64,000 nt of DNA from Ilyomonas sp965219515. Lineage in GTDB: Bacteria > Bacteroidota > Bacteroidia > Chitinophagales > Chitinophagaceae. Location: the NCBI GenBank assembly GCA_965219515.1, contig OZ244776.1:2232001-2296000 (forward strand), written 5' to 3'. The position numbers were made by a program, and so were the translations under genes. Positions 61,262-64,000 of the stretch are shown here, piece after piece. Under the pieces are notes generated by a model that was not told where the DNA came from, made no database searches, and saw nothing but the letters and a program-made list of their open reading frames with translations. How positions within the stretch are numbered: the first letter of the stretch is position 1; each line of letters opens with the position of its first letter.

Positions 61262-62614
61262 CTAATGCCCCATCATTGCCACTTCTACTTCTTCAAGTGT
61301 TTTGCCCTTGGTTTCTTTTACTGTAAACAACACAAACAGAAATCCTGCGAGGCAAATGACGGCATATATATAAAACGTGCTGTCTTTAAATTTTTCAAAT
61401 AAAACCGGAAACGTAAAGACCAGAATAAAATAGGCGGCCCATAAGCTTATGACTGCAACGGATGTAGCGGCGCCTCTTACTTTGGTGGGAAATATTTCTG
61501 ATATCAGAACCCATGTAACAGGTGCTAATGACATGGCATAAATTCCGATAGCCGCCAGTAATAACCACGATACATCGGCAGAACCTGAAGACAGTAATTG
61601 TACAACAATAACATACAATACGGCAAGTGCGGCTGCACCGAATAACATCAACGGCTTTCGACCCAGTTTATCTACAAGCAACATGGCAAGAATTGTAAAC
61701 ACCACATTTACGCCGCCAATAAAAACAGTTTGTAACAACTGATCATCCTGCGAAGCGCCGATGCTTTCGAATATTTTCGGCGCATAATTGAATACGGTAT
61801 TGATGCCACAAAACTGTTGAAAAACAGCCAGCCCGATTCCTATCAATACGGCGGGCAATACCGCTTTTTTAAAAACATCAGCATAATTACTCCTTGCAAC
61901 GCCCTGCAATGATTGTTTTATATCCATAAGCGTTTCGCTGACGAATGAGCCGTCGCCAATTTTTTGTAATACTGCCGATGCTTTATCCTGCCGACCGGCT
62001 TTCATCAGCCAGCGCGGGCTTTCGGGCAAAAAAGCAGCGCCAAGTAAAAACAAACCGGCGGGTAATACACCCAATCCAAACATCCATCTCCACGATTCAT
62101 ATCCGTTGTTTCTCAACATATAATTAATCAGGTTGGTAATAAGAATGCCCAATACAATAGTAAGCTGGTTAACCGCCACCATACGTCCGCGTAAATGAGC
62201 CGGTGAAATTTCAGCGATGTACATGGGAGAAAGCATAGACGCCATGCCAACGCCGAAGCCGGCCACAAAGCGAGCGGCAATAAACAGATCGCGGTTGGGA
62301 GAAAAGGCCATTGCCAGAGAAGACAAGGCAAATAAAGCGGCAGCCAGCATAAGCCCTGGTCTCCGCCCATATTTGTCCGACACTTTTCCGGCAATAAGAC
62401 ATCCGACAATCGCCCCCAGTGCAAGAACCCCGGTTGCAAAGCCTTCCCAGTAGGCGTCTAATAAAAATTGCTTTTGCAAAAAAGGCAGGGCGCCGGCAAT
62501 CACTGCAAAGTCAAAACCAAACAGATAACCGCCTAAAGCTGAAACAAAAGAAATTCTCAGAATGTAAGTCCTATTATATCTCGCTTTTTGCATGTTTCTT
62601 TTTGTAAGAATCAT
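61262..62614 (-). CDS. MFS sugar porter (XylE/GlcP-like)
   Basis: 450 residues, twelve predicted membrane helices. Sugar porter signatures: GYLFGFDFAVIAGALPFL in helix 1, GKVSDKYGRRPGLML (loop 2-3), PMYIAEISPAHLRGRMVAVNQL (helix 4-5), PESPRWLMKAGR, FQQFCGINTVFNYAP (helix 7), DKLGRKPLML and SEIFPTKVRGAATS, ending in PETKG-like VKETKGKTLEE. It is a proton/sugar symporter or facilitator for a hexose or pentose. Starts at 62614 or at MQKARYN (62593). Next to a broken susC and GH2 remnant, it fits a carbohydrate-use locus. Confidence 0.88.
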   Translation of the reverse strand: MILTKRNMQKARYNRTYILRISFVSALGGYLFGFDFAVIAGALPFLQKQFLLDAYWEGFATGVLALGAIVGCLIAGKVSDKYGRRPGLMLAAALFALSSLAMAFSPNRDLFIAARFVAGFGVGMASMLSPMYIAEISPAHLRGRMVAVNQLTIVLGILITNLINYMLRNNGYESWRWMFGLGVLPAGLFLLGAAFLPESPRWLMKAGRQDKASAVLQKIGDGSFVSETLMDIKQSLQGVARSNYADVFKKAVLPAVLIGIGLAVFQQFCGINTVFNYAPKIFESIGASQDDQLLQTVFIGGVNVVFTILAMLLVDKLGRKPLMLFGAAALAVLYVIVVQLLSSGSADVSWLLLAAIGIYAMSLAPVTWVLISEIFPTKVRGAATSVAVISLWAAYFILVFTFPVLFEKFKDSTFYIYAVICLAGFLFVLFTVKETKGKTLEEVEVAMMGH

Positions 62615-62791
62615 TTGTGAATGCTTTTTCTATTTTACCAGTTTTATGTAACTCACTATTTCTCTCTCAATTTTTCACCTTCAGTATTATTAAAAAAAAC
62701 TGGCATCATGGCTGATAGGAGCAAAATGGATATGCCGGTTTGCAAAGCAATCTTTTGCTTCTTTTTTTATCGTTCGTATAATAACTACAAG

Positions 62792-64000
62792 CTATGAGGC
62801 TATTGATTGGGCATCATTTATTTTTTCAAAAAAAGGGAACATGTGTGAATAAGTAATAGCCCCCTGATAATTGATATCAAGCTGTAAGACTTCATCAAAA
62901 TATTGTTTTGCCAATTCAGAATTGCCAAGCCCCATCCAGCCAAGTGCTAGAAGGTATTTGCAATGAATTTTGTTGCTAAGGTTAATGTCTTTATCAAACA
63001 CAAGCATATCGGGCAAGGATACAGCGAAATAGTCAAGGCTTACTTGTTCATCAATATGCTTTTCTCCAAACCTGATAAAACTTTCGAAGATATTCCTGGC
63101 CTTATTTTTTTCGCCAAGTTTTATCCAAGCCAATGCCCGAAAAATTATTTTATCAGGTTGGAAATCATTATAATAAATTACCTGTGCCGGCTCACTACTG
63201 CCTGTTGAAGCCTCTTTAAATGAGTCCAAAGCCTTCTCTTCTAATCCCATTGCTTCATAAACGCAACCTGATAAATAATGTCTTTCATTTTCCGGTGATC
63301 CATACAATTTTCCTTCACCCAAATTTGGTGGATAATGTACCATGGCATCTAACAATTCAAGCGCATATTGATATTGATTATTTTCTATCGCCTGCCTGGC
63401 CAACTCAAAATGACAGAGTAGATATTGCGCAACCACTTTTCCTTCGCCGCCTTCCCACGGATGAAATTTTCGTTCCTTCATTAATTCCTTCGCCCTGGCA
63501 AATTGCTGAAGATTATTGTAAAGAGTTATTCTTTCGAGGTATAAGTCGTCTCTGGATTCTATGAGAGACGGGTAACTCTCGAGCAAGGCTAAACGCTGCG
63601 TAAAGCCTCTTCCTGTAATCTTATGCAACTGATCTAATTCCATTAAAATACGGGAGTCGTTAGTATCCAGCGAAAAGGCTTTTTCCATGTATTGCAGTGC
63701 CTTTTCTTTTTGTTGTAGTTTGTTATAATATGCCAATGACAAATTGCGAAACGTTGTTGGAAACGAATCATCGGTAGCCGCTGCCTTTTCCCAACATGCA
63801 ATTGCATCTTCATATTGTCTTTTATCGTACCACAAATTGCCTAGATAATAAAATGCTTTTGCGTCTTTTGGGTTCAACTGCGTTGCGGTTTGCAAAACAC
63901 TTATGTCCTCGATCCTGTTTGGAAAACAATAATCTGGCTTCATTTTAGAAGCAGCAAAAAAATATTCAACCGCCTTTTGTTTTTGATGTAATTGCACTGT
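62792..64000 (-). CDS. DUF5107/TPR protein, C-terminal part, cut by window edge
   Basis: At least 400 residues running to the window edge. Tandem TPR units are visible (AFYYLGNLWYDKRQYEDAIACWEKAA; RNLSLAYYNKLQQKEKALQYMEKAF), then ERITLYNNLQQFARAKELMKERKFHPWEGGEGKV, a hallmark of the C-terminal region of large DUF5107 proteins, and further TPRs (LGWMGLGNSELAKQYFDEVLQLD). DUF5107 proteins are about 1100 residues and are often encoded with sugar transporters and glycosidases; their biochemical role is unclear. The N-terminal DUF5107 domain would lie beyond the window. Confidence 0.75.
   Translation of the reverse strand, partial: TVQLHQKQKAVEYFFAASKMKPDYCFPNRIEDISVLQTATQLNPKDAKAFYYLGNLWYDKRQYEDAIACWEKAAATDDSFPTTFRNLSLAYYNKLQQKEKALQYMEKAFSLDTNDSRILMELDQLHKITGRGFTQRLALLESYPSLIESRDDLYLERITLYNNLQQFARAKELMKERKFHPWEGGEGKVVAQYLLCHFELARQAIENNQYQYALELLDAMVHYPPNLGEGKLYGSPENERHYLSGCVYEAMGLEEKALDSFKEASTGSSEPAQVIYYNDFQPDKIIFRALAWIKLGEKNKARNIFESFIRFGEKHIDEQVSLDYFAVSLPDMLVFDKDINLSNKIHCKYLLALGWMGLGNSELAKQYFDEVLQLDINYQGAITYSHMFPFFEKINDAQSIAS

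Noticed and set aside
1..64000. CRISPR arrays, rRNA operons, prophage
   Set aside because: No regularly spaced repeats, no rRNA sequence and no phage structural module beyond the fibre-like exported proteins, which carry signal peptides.

Overview
The window looks like a chromosomal segment from a member of the Bacteroidota, most likely a Chitinophagaceae relative. The indicators are a type IX secretion (T9SS) C-terminal domain protein, a SusC-type TonB receptor remnant, GH97 and GH18 enzymes, an M1 aminopeptidase, a DUF3109 protein, promoter elements of the form TAnnTTTG, and weak ribosome binding sites. GC content is moderate. No rRNA, CRISPR array or prophage is visible. One tRNA gene (Lys, CTT) is present.

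Layout. 0-7.3 kb: edge-truncated waaA, a YcxB-like membrane protein, a cysteine-free sirtuin, a saccharopine dehydrogenase-like enzyme, a lipoprotein esterase, an OmpA lipoprotein and dnaB. 7.9-15 kb: a tightly coupled five-gene operon (flavin disulfide reductase, ABC ATPase, fused permease/binding protein, egtB, egtD) that looks like a combined ergothioneine uptake, synthesis and possibly recycling unit, with a convergent PLP enzyme next to it. 15-25.5 kb: VOC protein, msrB, tRNA-Lys, beta-barrel protein, pcrA/uvrD helicase, gnd-zwf (pentose phosphate), a HipA-like kinase with a DUF3037 partner, and an ABC ATPase. 25.8-31 kb: rpoB standing alone with its own terminator. Its last 164 bp are repeated 1156 bp downstream, and a UPF0175/DUF3368 toxin-antitoxin-like pair sits between the copies.

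31-50 kb: envelope and metabolic genes (DUF4251, DUF3109, a decayed MNT-type nucleotidyltransferase, lutB, GH97, beta-helix protein, plsC, exported msrA, M1 peptidase, NlpC/P60, a PhoB/PhoR-like two-component pair, a large exported protein with a possible clan CD His/Cys dyad, GH18 chitinase, miaE). 50-57 kb: a surface cluster on the minus strand: two paralogous repeat-rich exported proteins, a T9SS cargo and a small PID-CTERM-like protein. 57-64 kb: a damaged carbohydrate-use locus. An IS630-type element is fused directly to the C-terminal part of a GH2-like enzyme on one side and interrupts a frameshifted susC on the other. A sugar MFS transporter and a DUF5107/TPR protein lie alongside.

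Most notable: (1) the rpoB 3'-end duplication around a toxin-antitoxin pair; (2) the ergothioneine-type operon, whose transporter binding domain has its two halves in circularly permuted order; (3) the IS-mediated deletion scar in the polysaccharide locus; (4) the exported HRGH...GSCGG protein encoded with a chitinase. All calls are from reading the sequence; no database search was run.
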